Shown piece after piece: positions 9,456-19,060 of a stretch of DNA of 43,880 nucleotides. Each line of letters begins with the position of its first letter. Position 1 is the first letter of the stretch. Source of the stretch: Legionella sp. GTDB lineage: Bacteria > Pseudomonadota > Gammaproteobacteria > Legionellales > Legionellaceae. The notes beneath the pieces were generated by a model. That model was given only the letters and a program-made list of their open reading frames with translations, did no database searches and was not told the DNA's origin. The stretch lies in the NCBI GenBank assembly GCA_009995425.1, contig JAACPN010000011.1, positions 1-43,880 of the forward strand. Reading direction: 5' to 3'. Made by a program: the position numbers and the translations under genes.

Positions 9456-10177
9456 TTGATTTTGATGATCTAGAAGGCTACGGACGTACAATACGCCCGA
9501 TGACACAACAAGCCGATTTTTGGCGCTTGCTGTTTATTCGTAGTCGTCGTATGTTGCTGCTCTCAACCAAGCTCGTTGAGAGCTTTGAAACCTATGCGGC
9601 TTGGGTTAACTATTTAGATCAGTTTATGCGTGTTTTAGCGCTGTACCAAGCGTGTGTGCTGATTCCTCGGTTTGTGATTAATGTTATCTATGTTGCCCGA
9701 CACCTGCTGGAGGAGGTGCCTGATGACATGATCGTGCGTTGTTGGGAGATGGCCTATGATTTTGGTTGGATCATGAACGGTGTTTTAGCTGCGTTTATTT
9801 TAGTCGGCGCATTAGCGCCTCTTGCGGTTTACTTGCCCGTACTGACCTCAAGCTATCAACTTTGCGTGCATACGAGCCGCTTTTTATTGGAAAAATATTC
9901 CGGTAAAGCCATGGATGAGAAATTAGCCATACGTATAGGCGTGAGTGTTTGTATTATAGCCACGGGGTTGGTGATGTTGCTTGGAGGATTAAATCCTGTC
10001 TTGGCGTTTACTGCGGCCGTATTAGCGGTTACTGTGACGTTGCTCGGCAAATGGCTTGCAACAAACCCTACGCCGCTGAGTCATACGCTTGGGCGATTGA
10101 GCATATTTGCTTTTAATTCAGCCACAAATGAAAATGAGCATGGTGAGCCTCTTGTTCTTCACGAGAAGCCATGTTAA
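9452..10177 (+). CDS. Membrane protein of unknown function (paralogue B)
   Basis: A 241-residue paralogue of the protein at 7284-8135, with about 25 fewer N-terminal and shorter C-terminal residues. Shared blocks are DLEGYG (6-11), RSRRM (30-34), LALYQACVLIPRF (62-74), WEMAYDFGW (98-106), LVGALAP (117-123), RIGVSVCII (161-169) and NPVLAF (181-186). Hydrophobic helices lie at about 60-82, 106-130, 162-180 and 181-200. Overlap with the transporter by 4 bp indicates one operon. Its function is not recognised. Confidence 0.75.
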   Translation: MIDFDDLEGYGRTIRPMTQQADFWRLLFIRSRRMLLLSTKLVESFETYAAWVNYLDQFMRVLALYQACVLIPRFVINVIYVARHLLEEVPDDMIVRCWEMAYDFGWIMNGVLAAFILVGALAPLAVYLPVLTSSYQLCVHTSRFLLEKYSGKAMDEKLAIRIGVSVCIIATGLVMLLGGLNPVLAFTAAVLAVTVTLLGKWLATNPTPLSHTLGRLSIFAFNSATNENEHGEPLVLHEKPC

Positions 10178-10228
10178 TATTCTTCTCTTTCCTATATACA
10201 TCCAAATCTTCGAATCCGGGAGTGTACG

Positions 10229-10504
10229 ATGTCGCTATCAAGCGCACAAAAAGCAGAAATTGTAAATGACTTCAAGCAGGCAGCTAACGATACAGGCTCT
10301 CCTGAAGTGCAAGTGTCTCTTATGACGGGTCGTATTAAATACCTGACAGAGCATTTTAAAGAACATAAAAAAGACATGCATTCACGTCGAGGCTTACAAA
10401 CCTTAGTGAATAAACGTCGTAAATTACTCATGTATTTAAAACGTAATGATCAAGGTCGTTATGCGACGTTGATTAAATCATTAGGTTTGAGAGATTCATA
10501 CTGA
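10229..10504 (+). CDS. rpsO: 30S ribosomal protein S15
   Basis: A 91-residue S15 (usual size 89). The family core [22 protein letters not shown] is followed by [19 protein letters not shown] and LLMYLKRND. It binds the three-way junction of 16S rRNA and bridges the subunits. A GGGAG ribosome site lies a few nt before the ATG. It is followed by a terminator and pnp, the classical arrangement. Confidence 0.98.
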   Translation: MSLSSAQKAEIVNDFKQAANDTGSPEVQVSLMTGRIKYLTEHFKEHKKDMHSRRGLQTLVNKRRKLLMYLKRNDQGRYATLIKSLGLRDSY

Positions 10505-10511
10505 TTTAACG

Positions 10512-10556
10512 TCTCCCGGTAGGGGTAGGTTTTGATCAGCCAACACATGTGGGAGA
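10512..10556 (+). other. Long-range hairpin between rpsO and pnp
   Basis: TCTCCC (10512-10517) can pair with GGGAGA (10551-10556), enclosing a 33-nt loop region. In E. coli this intergenic region holds an RNase III-cleaved stem that lets PNPase autoregulate. This stem is short, so a similar role is only suggested by position. Confidence 0.3.
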
Positions 10557-10558
10557 AA

Positions 10559-10586
10559 AAGGCGCGATTTTTGTGCCTTTTTTTTT
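10559..10586 (+). terminator. Rho-independent terminator after rpsO
   Basis: A 7-bp stem (AAGGCGC 10559-10565 with GTGCCTT 10573-10579, one G-T pair) with a 7-nt loop is followed by seven T. It lies 55 nt after rpsO and 30 nt before pnp, so it probably attenuates rather than blocks transcription into pnp. Confidence 0.75.
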
Positions 10587-10615
10587 GCCCGCGACAATGA
10601 TGAGAGGCAGCGACT

Positions 10616-12724
10616 ATGACGAAAATAGTTAAAGAAATACCCTTGGGTGAGCATACCCTAGTTTTAGAAACCGGCGAAATTGCACGCCAAGCAAGCGGGG
10701 CAGTATTTGTAAGTATGAGTGGGACCCAGGTACTGGTCACGGTTGTGGGGTGTCAGACCGTGTCTCCGGGCGCAGATTTTTTCCCATTAACCGTTGATTA
10801 TATCGAAAAAACATATGCGGCCGGTAAAATTCCTGGTGGATTTAAAAAACGTGAAGGGGCTCCAAGTGAGCACGAAACGTTAACGTCCCGTTTGATTGAC
10901 CGCCCTATTCGCCCACTCTTTCCTGAAGGTTTTCGAAACGAAATTCAAATCGTCGCTACCGTGATGTCGCTGAATCCAGAAGTCCCTGCTGATATGTTAG
11001 CTATGATAGGTGCATCGGCAGCATTATCGCTTTCAGGCGTGCCATTCGCTGGGCCTATTGGCGGAGTGCGTGTGGGTTATCAAGACGGTGTGTATTTATT
11101 AAATCCAGGTAAAACCGCACTTGAAACATCTGAGCTTGATCTTGTTGTTGCAGGAACAAAAGACGCGGTCCTCATGGTGGAGTCAGAAGCTTCTGAGCTG
11201 AGTGAAGATGTGATGCTGGGTGCTGTTATGTTTGGTCATGACGCCATGCAACCGGTTATTCAGGCGATTCAAGCGATGGCCGAAGAAGGTGGGAAAGCAG
11301 CTTGGACGTGGACACCTCCTGTAAAAGATGATGCATTGCAAGCTCGGGTTGAAGCGTTGGCTGCCGATAGCATTCGGGCGGCTTATCTTTCAAAAGACAA
11401 AACGGAGCGTTATAGCGCACTCAGCGACATTCGCCAAGGTGTGATGGATACGTTGCTTGCTGAAGATGAAGCGTTGGATGCAGGAGCTATTTCAAATTGC
11501 ATCGCCTCATTTGAAAAGCGTTTGGTACGGGATCGTATTTTAGATGGCGAGCCTCGTATTGATGGACGTGATCGCACCACCGTTCGACCTATTTCTATTC
11601 GTACCGGTTTGCTTCATCGAGCACATGGCTCAGTCTTGTTTACACGGGGTGAAACGCAAGCGATTGTGTCTGCAACGCTCGGCAACGATCGTGACGCCCA
11701 AATTTTAGACAAGCTGGATGGTGAAATTCGCGACAGATTTATGTTGCATTATAATTTTCCTCCTTATTCTGTCGGAGAAACAGGCCGCATGGGTAACCCA
11801 AAACGTCGTGAAATTGGGCATGGCCGTTTGGCACGTCGTGGTATTTCTGCTGTCCTGCCTAAAATCGAAGACTTTCCTTATGTGTTGCGTATTGTTTCTG
11901 AAATTACAGAATCCAACGGCTCAAGCTCGATGGCGACCTTATGTGGTGCAAGTCTTGCGTTAATGGACGCAGGCGTTCCGTTAAAAGCACCGGTTGCGGG
12001 CGTTGCGATGGGTTTAATTAAAGAAGGCGAGCGATTTGCTGTTTTGACTGATATTTTAGGTGATGAAGATCACTTAGGTGATATGGACTTTAAAGTTGCA
12101 GGTACTGCCGCGGGTATTACGGCACTTCAAATGGATATTAAAATCACAGGCATCACAAAAGACATTATGGAAGAAGCTTTAGAGCAAGCATTAGCCGGTC
12201 GACAGCATATTCTTGGCGTGATGAACACGACGTTAGGTGAGGCCCGCACAGAGCTTTCAACACATGCGCCTCGTATCGTGACCATGAAAGTGGCTGAAGA
12301 CAAAATTCGAACCATCATCGGTAAAGGTGGCGCGACCATCAAAGGCTTAACCGAAAGCACAGGTGTTTCGATTGATATCGATGATACCGGTATTTTGAAG
12401 TTATTCTCACCCGACGGTGATGCTTTGATTGAAGCAGAACGCCAAATCAAAGAACTGATTGCTGAAGTTGAGATAGGCAAAAGTTATACCGGAAAAGTGC
12501 TTAAAATTGTCGATTTTGGTGCGTTTATTCAGTTACTTCCGAATAAAGATGGTTTATTGCATATTTCCCAGATTTGCGAAAACCGAACACAAAAAGTAGA
12601 AGAAGTGATTAAAGAAGGCCAGCCAATCACCGTATTTGTTGCCGGTGTCGACAAGCAAGGTCGTGTGAAGCTTGAGTGGAAAGAAAAACCCTCTGCGGCT
12701 GTTGCGCCGGCTGAAACTGCGTAA
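10616..12724 (+). CDS. pnp: Polyribonucleotide nucleotidyltransferase (PNPase)
   Basis: A 702-residue 3'-5' phosphorolytic exoribonuclease of the degradosome. Two RNase PH-like halves are seen (first with [20 protein letters not shown], second with [20 protein letters not shown] and the active-site [18 protein letters not shown]), then a KH domain ([14 protein letters not shown] at 569-572) and a C-terminal S1 domain ([20 protein letters not shown]). Length is as in E. coli (711). It follows rpsO. Confidence 0.98.
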   Translation: MTKIVKEIPLGEHTLVLETGEIARQASGAVFVSMSGTQVLVTVVGCQTVSPGADFFPLTVDYIEKTYAAGKIPGGFKKREGAPSEHETLTSRLIDRPIRPLFPEGFRNEIQIVATVMSLNPEVPADMLAMIGASAALSLSGVPFAGPIGGVRVGYQDGVYLLNPGKTALETSELDLVVAGTKDAVLMVESEASELSEDVMLGAVMFGHDAMQPVIQAIQAMAEEGGKAAWTWTPPVKDDALQARVEALAADSIRAAYLSKDKTERYSALSDIRQGVMDTLLAEDEALDAGAISNCIASFEKRLVRDRILDGEPRIDGRDRTTVRPISIRTGLLHRAHGSVLFTRGETQAIVSATLGNDRDAQILDKLDGEIRDRFMLHYNFPPYSVGETGRMGNPKRREIGHGRLARRGISAVLPKIEDFPYVLRIVSEITESNGSSSMATLCGASLALMDAGVPLKAPVAGVAMGLIKEGERFAVLTDILGDEDHLGDMDFKVAGTAAGITALQMDIKITGITKDIMEEALEQALAGRQHILGVMNTTLGEARTELSTHAPRIVTMKVAEDKIRTIIGKGGATIKGLTESTGVSIDIDDTGILKLFSPDGDALIEAERQIKELIAEVEIGKSYTGKVLKIVDFGAFIQLLPNKDGLLHISQICENRTQKVEEVIKEGQPITVFVAGVDKQGRVKLEWKEKPSAAVAPAETA

Positions 12725-12825
12725 ACAGAAGGTTCAGACGGCGTATCTTGATCGGTTAAGAAGCTTTTGACGCATTGGCTGAAAAAGCAGGGCATCTAAA
12801 ATGAAAAAACACGGATAAAACATAC

Positions 12826-12864
12826 GGCTCTTAACCTGCTGGTTGATGTTGCAGGTTAAGAGCC
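12826..12864. terminator. Strong hairpin between convergent pnp and folE
   Basis: A perfect 14-bp inverted repeat (GGCTCTTAACCTGC at 12826-12839, GCAGGTTAAGAGCC at 12851-12864) encloses an 11-nt loop. It lies between convergent genes, 100 nt after pnp and 10 nt beyond the folE stop. The T-tract is poor on the plus strand and interrupted (GTATGTTTTA) on the minus strand. It is best read as a terminator or 3'-end stabiliser serving both. Confidence 0.6.
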
Positions 12865-12873
12865 TCAATCGGG

Positions 12874-13413
12874 CTATTTGATTAAATTTAAAAATTCCAT
12901 ACGGCTGCTAGGGTTATTACGCATTTCCCCGAGCATGACCGATGTTTTCATGGTTGAGTTTTGTTTTTCAACACCACGCATCATCATGCATAAGTGGTTT
13001 GCCTCAATGACGACAGCCACACCGCGTGCGCCGGTGATGTCTGCGATGCAGGTCGCAATTTCATGCGTGAGGCCTTCTTGAATTTGTAAACGACGTGCAT
13101 AAAAATCAATGATGCGTGCAATTTTAGATAAACCTAAGACTTTACCGTTGGGTAAATAGCCCACATGGCATCGCCCGAAAAATGGAAGTAAATGATGTTC
13201 GCAAAGTGAGTACAGCTCGACATCTTGGACGATCACCATTTCACTCATCTCAGACTCAAATAATGCGCCGTTGATGATGTCATCGATATTTTCTTGGTAG
13301 CCCTTGGTGAGGTAACGAAAAGCTTCTGCAGCGCGTTCAGGGGTGTCACGCAAGCCTTCACGCGTGACATCTTCACCAATCGCTTGAATAATTTTTTTAA
13401 ATGCAGTGTTCAT
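12874..13413 (-). CDS. folE: GTP cyclohydrolase I
   Basis: A 179-residue enzyme converting GTP to 7,8-dihydroneopterin triphosphate, the entry to folate and pterins. It carries the zinc ligands Cys71 and His74 in [12 protein letters not shown], and Cys142 in [13 protein letters not shown], plus [10 protein letters not shown] near the start and [20 protein letters not shown]. It is slightly shorter than E. coli FolE at the N terminus. The HIT gene lies 10 nt upstream, in an operon-like arrangement. A FolM/PTR1-type reductase and a PTPS-family protein elsewhere in the window fit the same pathway. Confidence 0.97.
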   Translation of the reverse strand: MNTAFKKIIQAIGEDVTREGLRDTPERAAEAFRYLTKGYQENIDDIINGALFESEMSEMVIVQDVELYSLCEHHLLPFFGRCHVGYLPNGKVLGLSKIARIIDFYARRLQIQEGLTHEIATCIADITGARGVAVVIEANHLCMMMRGVEKQNSTMKTSVMLGEMRNNPSSRMEFLNLIK

Positions 13414-13423
13414 GTGTTATGCC

Positions 13424-13765
13424 TTATCCTGGAGGCCAGGTCATTTGCCGGCCACCTAATACATGTAAATGAATATGATACACCATTTGACCGCCATGGT
13501 TATTAATATTAAACACTAGGCGATAACCGTTATCGCGCAAACCTTCTTGTGCAGCGACGTGCTTGGCTGCAAGCAGCATACTCCCCAGCAATTCAACATC
13601 ATCAGCTGTGGCATGATTCATGCTATCTATATGTTTTTTAGGTATCACCAGCACGTGTGTGGGCGCCTGTGGGTTAATATCGCGAAACGCTAAGACCGTA
13701 TCGTTTTCGTAAACGATTTCGGTGGGTAGTTCTCCATGCGCAACGCGACAAAATAAGCAATCCAT
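13424..13765 (-). CDS. hinT: HIT-family purine nucleoside phosphoramidase (HinT-like)
   Basis: A 113-residue histidine-triad hydrolase. The triad YHIHLHVLGG supplies His97, His99 and His101. CLFC at 3-6, FRDINPQAPTHVLVIPKKH and the C-terminal WPPG are typical of HinT/PKCI-1 proteins, which act on AMP-lysine-type phosphoramidates and adenylated intermediates. It is intact and of normal length. It lies just upstream of folE on the same strand. Confidence 0.92.
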   Translation of the reverse strand: MDCLFCRVAHGELPTEIVYENDTVLAFRDINPQAPTHVLVIPKKHIDSMNHATADDVELLGSMLLAAKHVAAQEGLRDNGYRLVFNINNHGGQMVYHIHLHVLGGRQMTWPPG

Positions 13766-13801
13766 GATTTATCCTTTTGATTTATTTTTTATTTAATATG
13801 A

Positions 13802-14290
13802 TTAACGCCGTTTTTCAAAATTACTTAAAATGACATCGGCATTTAACGCACCTTCAACATCATGTTGATACATTTTAATATTAAAAGAAATCGTAGGTGA
13901 ATAAGTTTCATGAACTTCACCGCCTGAAACGGTCGTAATGCGTTCGTTTTCTTTGATTTTTCCATATTCATAATGATAAGTATCGGTGCTGGATGCTGTA
14001 CGCTTGGTAATCGGGGTTGTGTACGTATTTTTTGTTTTGCTCACGGATGAATGTGTGATCTTAAAATATTGAAAACCTTGGGCTTTGGTGATTTCTGCTG
14101 AACGTCGTAGAGCATATTGATAGGCGCGATTTTCGCTGGTGTATTCGTTACCCGAGAATTGAACCCTGTATTGGTTGGGAGCAAGTTTAAATTCGTCATA
14201 ACCGCTCATCAAGAACCCCGAGGCGTGATATCCCGTAGAGCAAGAGATTAAGCTTAATAAACAACAAGCAAGCATCAGTAATTTCGTCAT
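13802..14290 (-). CDS. CC0125/CC1285-type lipoprotein
   Basis: A 162-residue predicted lipoprotein. The signal peptide from the ATG at 14290 ends in a lipobox (LISC, Cys17). The mature part has GYDEFKLAPNQYRVQFSGNEYT followed by AYQYALRRSAEITKAQGFQYF, the pattern of the CC0125/CC1285 lipoprotein group found across proteobacteria, of unknown role. The frame is open 11 codons further, but that would bury the signal peptide, so 14290 is chosen. Serine at position +2 suggests outer-membrane sorting. Confidence 0.8.
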   Translation of the reverse strand: MTKLLMLACCLLSLISCSTGYHASGFLMSGYDEFKLAPNQYRVQFSGNEYTSENRAYQYALRRSAEITKAQGFQYFKITHSSVSKTKNTYTTPITKRTASSTDTYHYEYGKIKENERITTVSGGEVHETYSPTISFNIKMYQHDVEGALNADVILSNFEKRR

Positions 14291-14356
14291 GGTGAAGCCT
14301 CTATCTGTGTCGTAAGAAATCAAGTGACGGAATTGTAATGCTTGCTTATTTTTTTG

Positions 14357-17128
14357 TCAAAGCCGTGGCGTTGCTGTTTCTTCGACTTGGTTTTCTTTTT
14401 TTATGAATGCTTCATGACGAGCCGGGCATGTGAGTGTTGCAATACACTCGGGACCTGCTGCAATTGGAGCGAAGCCTCGTAAAGCTAATTGAGCATTCTC
14501 AAGCGTTTCTGGGGTTGGGTTTGCCTCATAAGCATCAACGGCTTTAGTCGCACACGCATAATGCGGTAAAAGTTCACGCGTTTCTTGAGCCAAACGCTCC
14601 AGACCGAGTGCATCCATGACGCCTAATGCCATCTCATGAATTGGGCATTTATTTTTGCATGCCTCGTCTAAGTAGGTCTGAGCGTTTTTTTGTTGCTCGG
14701 GCGAAAAGTATCGAGTGCTTTGCATGAGTATGCGTACAGCACATGCTTGAATATGGGCGAGTGTTGCGTGAATATTTGGATTGTTTTCTTCACGAATACG
14801 TTCCCATGCTCTTGGGAAGTTACTGGCAGCAAGGGTGAATAATAGCTTGTATACAATATCTTTCATGACCGTCAGCTCGTTGAATAAGCATGAAAAATGC
14901 TGCGTGGTCTCTTGGGGTAGATCCAATAACCCTGCAGCACTCATGAACACATCCCATTGAATGCCGGTGATTAAATAAAGATTGACGACACCGATGGCGC
15001 GTACGTTGGTAGGGTCTTCTAGATTAATTTTTGCTCCGGCACGTGAGCTGATGTTTAAACGCTTTTCAAGGGATAACGAGGTTAATTTAATCAAGAGATC
15101 TTTATTCGCTTGGCTTTCAATAAACGATTGATACATCGCCGTGGCTTGGGTTTCTATAAGATTTAAGGCCTCAAAGGCTTCTGGGTGCTGGATTTCAAGT
15201 TGCCTGAGCTCTTGCGCTCTCAAATAGCTTTCTGAAGGCTGTCCTAGCACACGATGCAAAAAGGCCGGATAGGCGCCGGTTGCAGCGAGTACACGCCATG
15301 CTTCTAAGCCTTGCTGTGTTGAGTGCAACTCGTTGGCTGAAGAGCCATGACGGCGCTTCATATCACCACCAAAACCAAGTAAAACCCGCAATTGTACATG
15401 CTTGAGTTCGGGGTAGGTTTGTTGGTAGGCATCGAGTAAAGCGAGGGCCTGATTGTGCGCACGTAATAAAGAAATATAGACGAAAATGCCGCCTTTTTTT
15501 CCGAGATCGCTGGGTCCCGAGACGTAAGATACAAAGCCACTTTCAATCATTTTGTTTCGAATGGAGGTATCATCCAGCATCGCTTTGAATAATGTACCAA
15601 AATGCTTCAAATCTTTGGGGGTTTCGCATAAGGGAATGGGATTGAGTGCATGCTCTCGTATTTGGCCTATACGTAATGTACCTGATAAAAACGAGGCAAA
15701 CCGGAAGAGAAGCAAGGCTTCATCAAAATTGGTTTTATTTTCTGTATCTGAGGTAATGTAATTAGGAAATAAATCAGCGTGTTCTCGTACAAACGATAAG
15801 CGATCCAATTCGCGTTGTGTTTCTTCTTGAAAGCGATGTTGCTCTTCGGCTTGTTTCAGTGTTTTAAAATAGCGTGGTTCGGTGCGTAGCCATCGGAGCA
15901 CCGTATGTTTTTCATCTGAATCGAGTTTGTTGTAGCTGCGGTTATTCATAAGCAATTGAATGTCGCTATGCTTGTCTGATAACAGTGTTAATAAATCGTT
16001 CAGCACACGTTGATTGAGTTGTGTTGTTTGGCGCATGTATTGTTTCAAGCCACCAAAAAATCCCGCTAAATTAATCAAATCATGCAGTTCTGAAAGTTCT
16101 TGTTTGATTGCATGTGCTCGCGTTGATTCATGGGGCAATTTTTCTTGAAGTGTTGTCTGTAATTTTTTTAAGCGAGGAAGAATACGTTGCTGCGTTTTTT
16201 TACTGCTTGCTACATCAAACCAAATGCCTTCGCTTATTGAACGAGCACATCGCTGAAAATAATGGTGTAGGTTTTGCAGTGTTTTGCTTTCGGATGCATG
16301 CTGGGCTTTGTTGAGCTTCTGTAAGATGGATTGAAGTCTTGCAATATAAAGTTCTAAAATTGCGTTTTGTTGTAAAGGAATGATTGAGCTCATGGTTTTA
16401 TCGGTGATGTTACGATTACCATCGCAGTCGGCCCAAACCCAGTTAAGTATCGATTGATAAGCATTCATGATGGGGGCGTTGAGTGCTGAGGCGATGTAGG
16501 TTTCTGAGCCGCCGTGCGTTTGTTTAAATTTTTGAATGACTTGCTGACGAAAGTCAGGAAAGGTTGCAAGCATGCGTTTGTATATAAACAATGCAAATTC
16601 AGCTTCTTCTCCTGGTGTTAAGTTTGTGCTGGGTACCGATGGGGTATGGACCCACGTTTGAATGGACTCCGAAAGTTGCGCTTTAAATGCGGGAATATCT
16701 TCAAAAGAAACTTTATTTTGCTCAAGCTTGAGTAATTCATCCGTGATATGGGTCAGTGTCATCATCGCTTCGTTCGATAAAATACGTGTTGGATGCGCTG
16801 TGATGACAGGCATGACAGGATGAGAAAGTAATTTATTGCTCAGCCATGCTAATTTTTCGTCGAGCGATAATGTGTGGGGTGCAGATTCAATCAGCTTAAA
16901 AAGTAAGCTGGGTGCTTTTATGTTTTGAAGCGCGGCTTGGTAAGTCTGCTGCAAGATCGCAAATTTGAGGCTAATATACGTCGCCTGGTGTGGTGGTAGG
17001 TTATTTTGTTTAAAGTGATCGTAGGATGTTGGTTCGATTAAAGGTCGCACGTGGGGTGTATTGCGTACGAGAGATCGTGTCGCTCGAAATGAACGTTGAA
17101 ACAAACTTGTCCTTGAGAATGGATACAC
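14357..17128 (-). CDS. Divergent phosphoenolpyruvate carboxylase family protein
   Basis: A 923-residue protein of the PEPC fold. Recognisable family blocks are VITAHPTR (108-115, catalytic His), WADCDGNRNIT (232-242; usual G-DRDGNP), YMRQTTQLNQRV (364-375), VSGPSDLGKKGG (536-547; usual GYSDS-KD-G), LLGFGGDMKRRHG (583-595; usual FHGRGG-GRGG) and LNISSRAGAK (usual IGSRP-KR). Several positions central to catalysis are changed, including the Arg of FHGRGG, which is Phe or Gly here, and the family C-terminal RNTG is absent. It is longer than E. coli Ppc (883). It may be a low-activity or repurposed homologue; the family assignment is secure, the activity is not. Confidence 0.75.
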   Translation of the reverse strand: MYPFSRTSLFQRSFRATRSLVRNTPHVRPLIEPTSYDHFKQNNLPPHQATYISLKFAILQQTYQAALQNIKAPSLLFKLIESAPHTLSLDEKLAWLSNKLLSHPVMPVITAHPTRILSNEAMMTLTHITDELLKLEQNKVSFEDIPAFKAQLSESIQTWVHTPSVPSTNLTPGEEAEFALFIYKRMLATFPDFRQQVIQKFKQTHGGSETYIASALNAPIMNAYQSILNWVWADCDGNRNITDKTMSSIIPLQQNAILELYIARLQSILQKLNKAQHASESKTLQNLHHYFQRCARSISEGIWFDVASSKKTQQRILPRLKKLQTTLQEKLPHESTRAHAIKQELSELHDLINLAGFFGGLKQYMRQTTQLNQRVLNDLLTLLSDKHSDIQLLMNNRSYNKLDSDEKHTVLRWLRTEPRYFKTLKQAEEQHRFQEETQRELDRLSFVREHADLFPNYITSDTENKTNFDEALLLFRFASFLSGTLRIGQIREHALNPIPLCETPKDLKHFGTLFKAMLDDTSIRNKMIESGFVSYVSGPSDLGKKGGIFVYISLLRAHNQALALLDAYQQTYPELKHVQLRVLLGFGGDMKRRHGSSANELHSTQQGLEAWRVLAATGAYPAFLHRVLGQPSESYLRAQELRQLEIQHPEAFEALNLIETQATAMYQSFIESQANKDLLIKLTSLSLEKRLNISSRAGAKINLEDPTNVRAIGVVNLYLITGIQWDVFMSAAGLLDLPQETTQHFSCLFNELTVMKDIVYKLLFTLAASNFPRAWERIREENNPNIHATLAHIQACAVRILMQSTRYFSPEQQKNAQTYLDEACKNKCPIHEMALGVMDALGLERLAQETRELLPHYACATKAVDAYEANPTPETLENAQLALRGFAPIAAGPECIATLTCPARHEAFIKKENQVEETATPRL

Positions 17129-17258
17129 AGCTACTCCTGTAGGTTATTTCTAATAATATATGTCATAATATGGTTCAAATTTTTCATGCATATTTTATGC
17201 TTATTTTAGCAAAGAAATCAGGCTCTGTCTGAGATTTTTCTGATACGCGAGACTTTTT

Positions 17259-18239
17259 ATGAAGCAATCATTATCACCTTTACTTTCCGTTGTTGCGCCG
17301 ATGTACAATGAAGAATCCGTCATTGGACATTTTATTGAAGCGACGACGGCTGTGTTAAGTGATAAATTTAGCCAGTACGAATTAATTTTGGTAGATGACG
17401 GTTCAAGTGATCAAACGGTACAGGCATGTTTAGAATATATTACGCCAGATAGTAAGATTCGCTTGATTAAATTATCCCGAAATTATGGGCATGAAATGGC
17501 ATCAACAGCGGGTCTTGAGGCTGCACGTGGTGACTATGTTGTTCTCATGGACAGTGATATGCAGCACCCGCCGGAGCTTATTCCTGAGATGGTTCACTGG
17601 GCTGAAGAAGGGTATGATGTGGTGTCTGCGTCACGTATGAACCGCTCGGATGAGCCTTGGCTTAAACGTAAGCTTGCGCAGCTATTTTACAAATTGTCAT
17701 CACGTATGACCGGGTTTAAGCTTACGGGTAACGAAGGCAATTTTCGTTTATTAAAACGCCGGGTCGTTGATGAACTCATGAAGATGAAAGAGACCAATCG
17801 ACATCTGATCATGATGTTTTCGTATTTAGGGTTTAAAACGAAAACACTGCCTTATTATTGCCAAGAGCGAAAAGCAGGCAAAAGCAAATACTCTATTTTT
17901 AAACTCATCAGTTTATCGATTGATTCGGTGATTTGCTTTTCGCCGCATCCGTTGCGATTGATGTCATGTGGTTCGCTTTTGATAAGCGTCGTGATGATGT
18001 TTTACGCAGGCTTTATTGTATTTCAAACGTTATTTACTCAAAGTGATTTATCGAACGGCATTGCCTCGGTTATTTTTCTGACGGCAGGCTTGTTTTCGGT
18101 TTTGTTTTTATTCTTAGCGGTGATTTCGGAGTATATTAGTCGCATCTTATTAGAAGTAAAAAAACGACCGTTGTATTACATACAAAAAGAAATCAGTTAT
18201 CAAGATGAGGCTGTCTGTGAGCGTGAGGCGAAGGTATGA
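17259..18239 (+). CDS. Family 2 polyprenyl-phosphate glycosyltransferase (ArnC/FlmF-like)
   Basis: A 326-residue GT2 enzyme of the DPM1/GtrB/ArnC type. It transfers a sugar from a nucleotide donor to undecaprenyl phosphate on the cytoplasmic face. VVAPMYNEE (11-19), VDDGSSD (45-51) and MDSDMQHPPE (97-106) form the GT-A active site, and two C-terminal membrane helices lie at about 228-256 and 264-292. The last 4 bp overlap the deacetylase gene, and an ArnT-like gene follows. That order mirrors FlmF2-NaxD-FlmK of Francisella and the ArnC-ArnD-ArnT logic of enterics. Donor sugar is unknown; an N-acetylated hexosamine is suggested by the deacetylase. Confidence 0.88.
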   Translation: MKQSLSPLLSVVAPMYNEESVIGHFIEATTAVLSDKFSQYELILVDDGSSDQTVQACLEYITPDSKIRLIKLSRNYGHEMASTAGLEAARGDYVVLMDSDMQHPPELIPEMVHWAEEGYDVVSASRMNRSDEPWLKRKLAQLFYKLSSRMTGFKLTGNEGNFRLLKRRVVDELMKMKETNRHLIMMFSYLGFKTKTLPYYCQERKAGKSKYSIFKLISLSIDSVICFSPHPLRLMSCGSLLISVVMMFYAGFIVFQTLFTQSDLSNGIASVIFLTAGLFSVLFLFLAVISEYISRILLEVKKRPLYYIQKEISYQDEAVCEREAKV

Positions 18240-19054
18240 GCCGCGAGTTATATCTTTGTGCAGATGATTATGGTCAAAACGAAGGAATCAGCCGCGGTAT
18301 TGAGGCGCTTGCGCGAGAAAAGCGCATTAACGCGATTTCATGCATGGTGACTACGCCGGTTTGGGAGGCTCGTGCCTCGTGCTTAGAGACTTACGCTGCG
18401 TCATGCTATGTTGGCTTGCATGTGAATTTAACCGAAGGCGCACCTTTAAGTCAGGCATGGATTAATCAATATGGCTTAAAGTTTAAGCCACTGTCTTGGT
18501 TAATTGCGATGAGTTTTTCAAACCGGCTGGATAAGCAGGTTATTGCCTTAGAATTAGAGCAGCAATGGGATGCTTTTATGGCACAAACAGGGCGCTTACC
18601 TGAGTTTATTGATGGGCATCAGCATGTGCATCAATTTCCCGTGATACGTGAGTATTTGATGGCGAAACAACACGTGAATACCTCACTGCGTTTTAGGAAT
18701 ACAAGCCCAGGTATAAAATTAAGGCATATATTGGACGGAATGCCCAAAAAACACATTATTTCCTGCTTGGGGGGCGCGCGATTTAATCAAATGCTCTCAG
18801 TAAAGCAAGCCATGTTCAACAGCAGTTTTTCGGGGGTGTATAACTTTAAGCATGCGAATCATTACCGGCAGCACTTTAGACAATTTTTAAAAAACAGTAC
18901 GTCGCAGGGGCTTATCATGTGTCATCCAGGGCATGATGTAAACGATAAGACCGATCCGTTGCGCTTGAGTCGTCATCATGAATTTGATTATCTGATGAGC
19001 GATGCTTATCGTGATGATCTGCGTGCGATGGGTTGCGCCTTAATTAAAAAATAA
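18236..19054 (+). CDS. YdjC/ChbG-family carbohydrate deacetylase (NaxD-like)
   Basis: A 272-residue metal-dependent deacetylase. CADDYG (8-13), GLHVNLTEG (60-68), DGHQHVH (126-132) and MCHPGHD (228-234) carry the Asp and His metal and acid/base residues of the YdjC fold. In Francisella, NaxD of this family removes acetate from undecaprenyl-phosphate-GalNAc before ArnT-type transfer to lipid A. Here the gene sits between the glycosyltransferase (4-bp overlap) and an ArnT-like gene (6 nt gap), which supports that role over chitooligosaccharide or hopanoid deacetylation. Confidence 0.88.
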   Translation: MSRELYLCADDYGQNEGISRGIEALAREKRINAISCMVTTPVWEARASCLETYAASCYVGLHVNLTEGAPLSQAWINQYGLKFKPLSWLIAMSFSNRLDKQVIALELEQQWDAFMAQTGRLPEFIDGHQHVHQFPVIREYLMAKQHVNTSLRFRNTSPGIKLRHILDGMPKKHIISCLGGARFNQMLSVKQAMFNSSFSGVYNFKHANHYRQHFRQFLKNSTSQGLIMCHPGHDVNDKTDPLRLSRHHEFDYLMSDAYRDDLRAMGCALIKK

Positions 19055-19060
19055 TAGAGT

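Noticed and set aside
17129-17258. Small gene between ppc-like and glycosyltransferase genes
   Set aside because: The 130-bp gap is A/T-rich and holds no supported frame or RNA.
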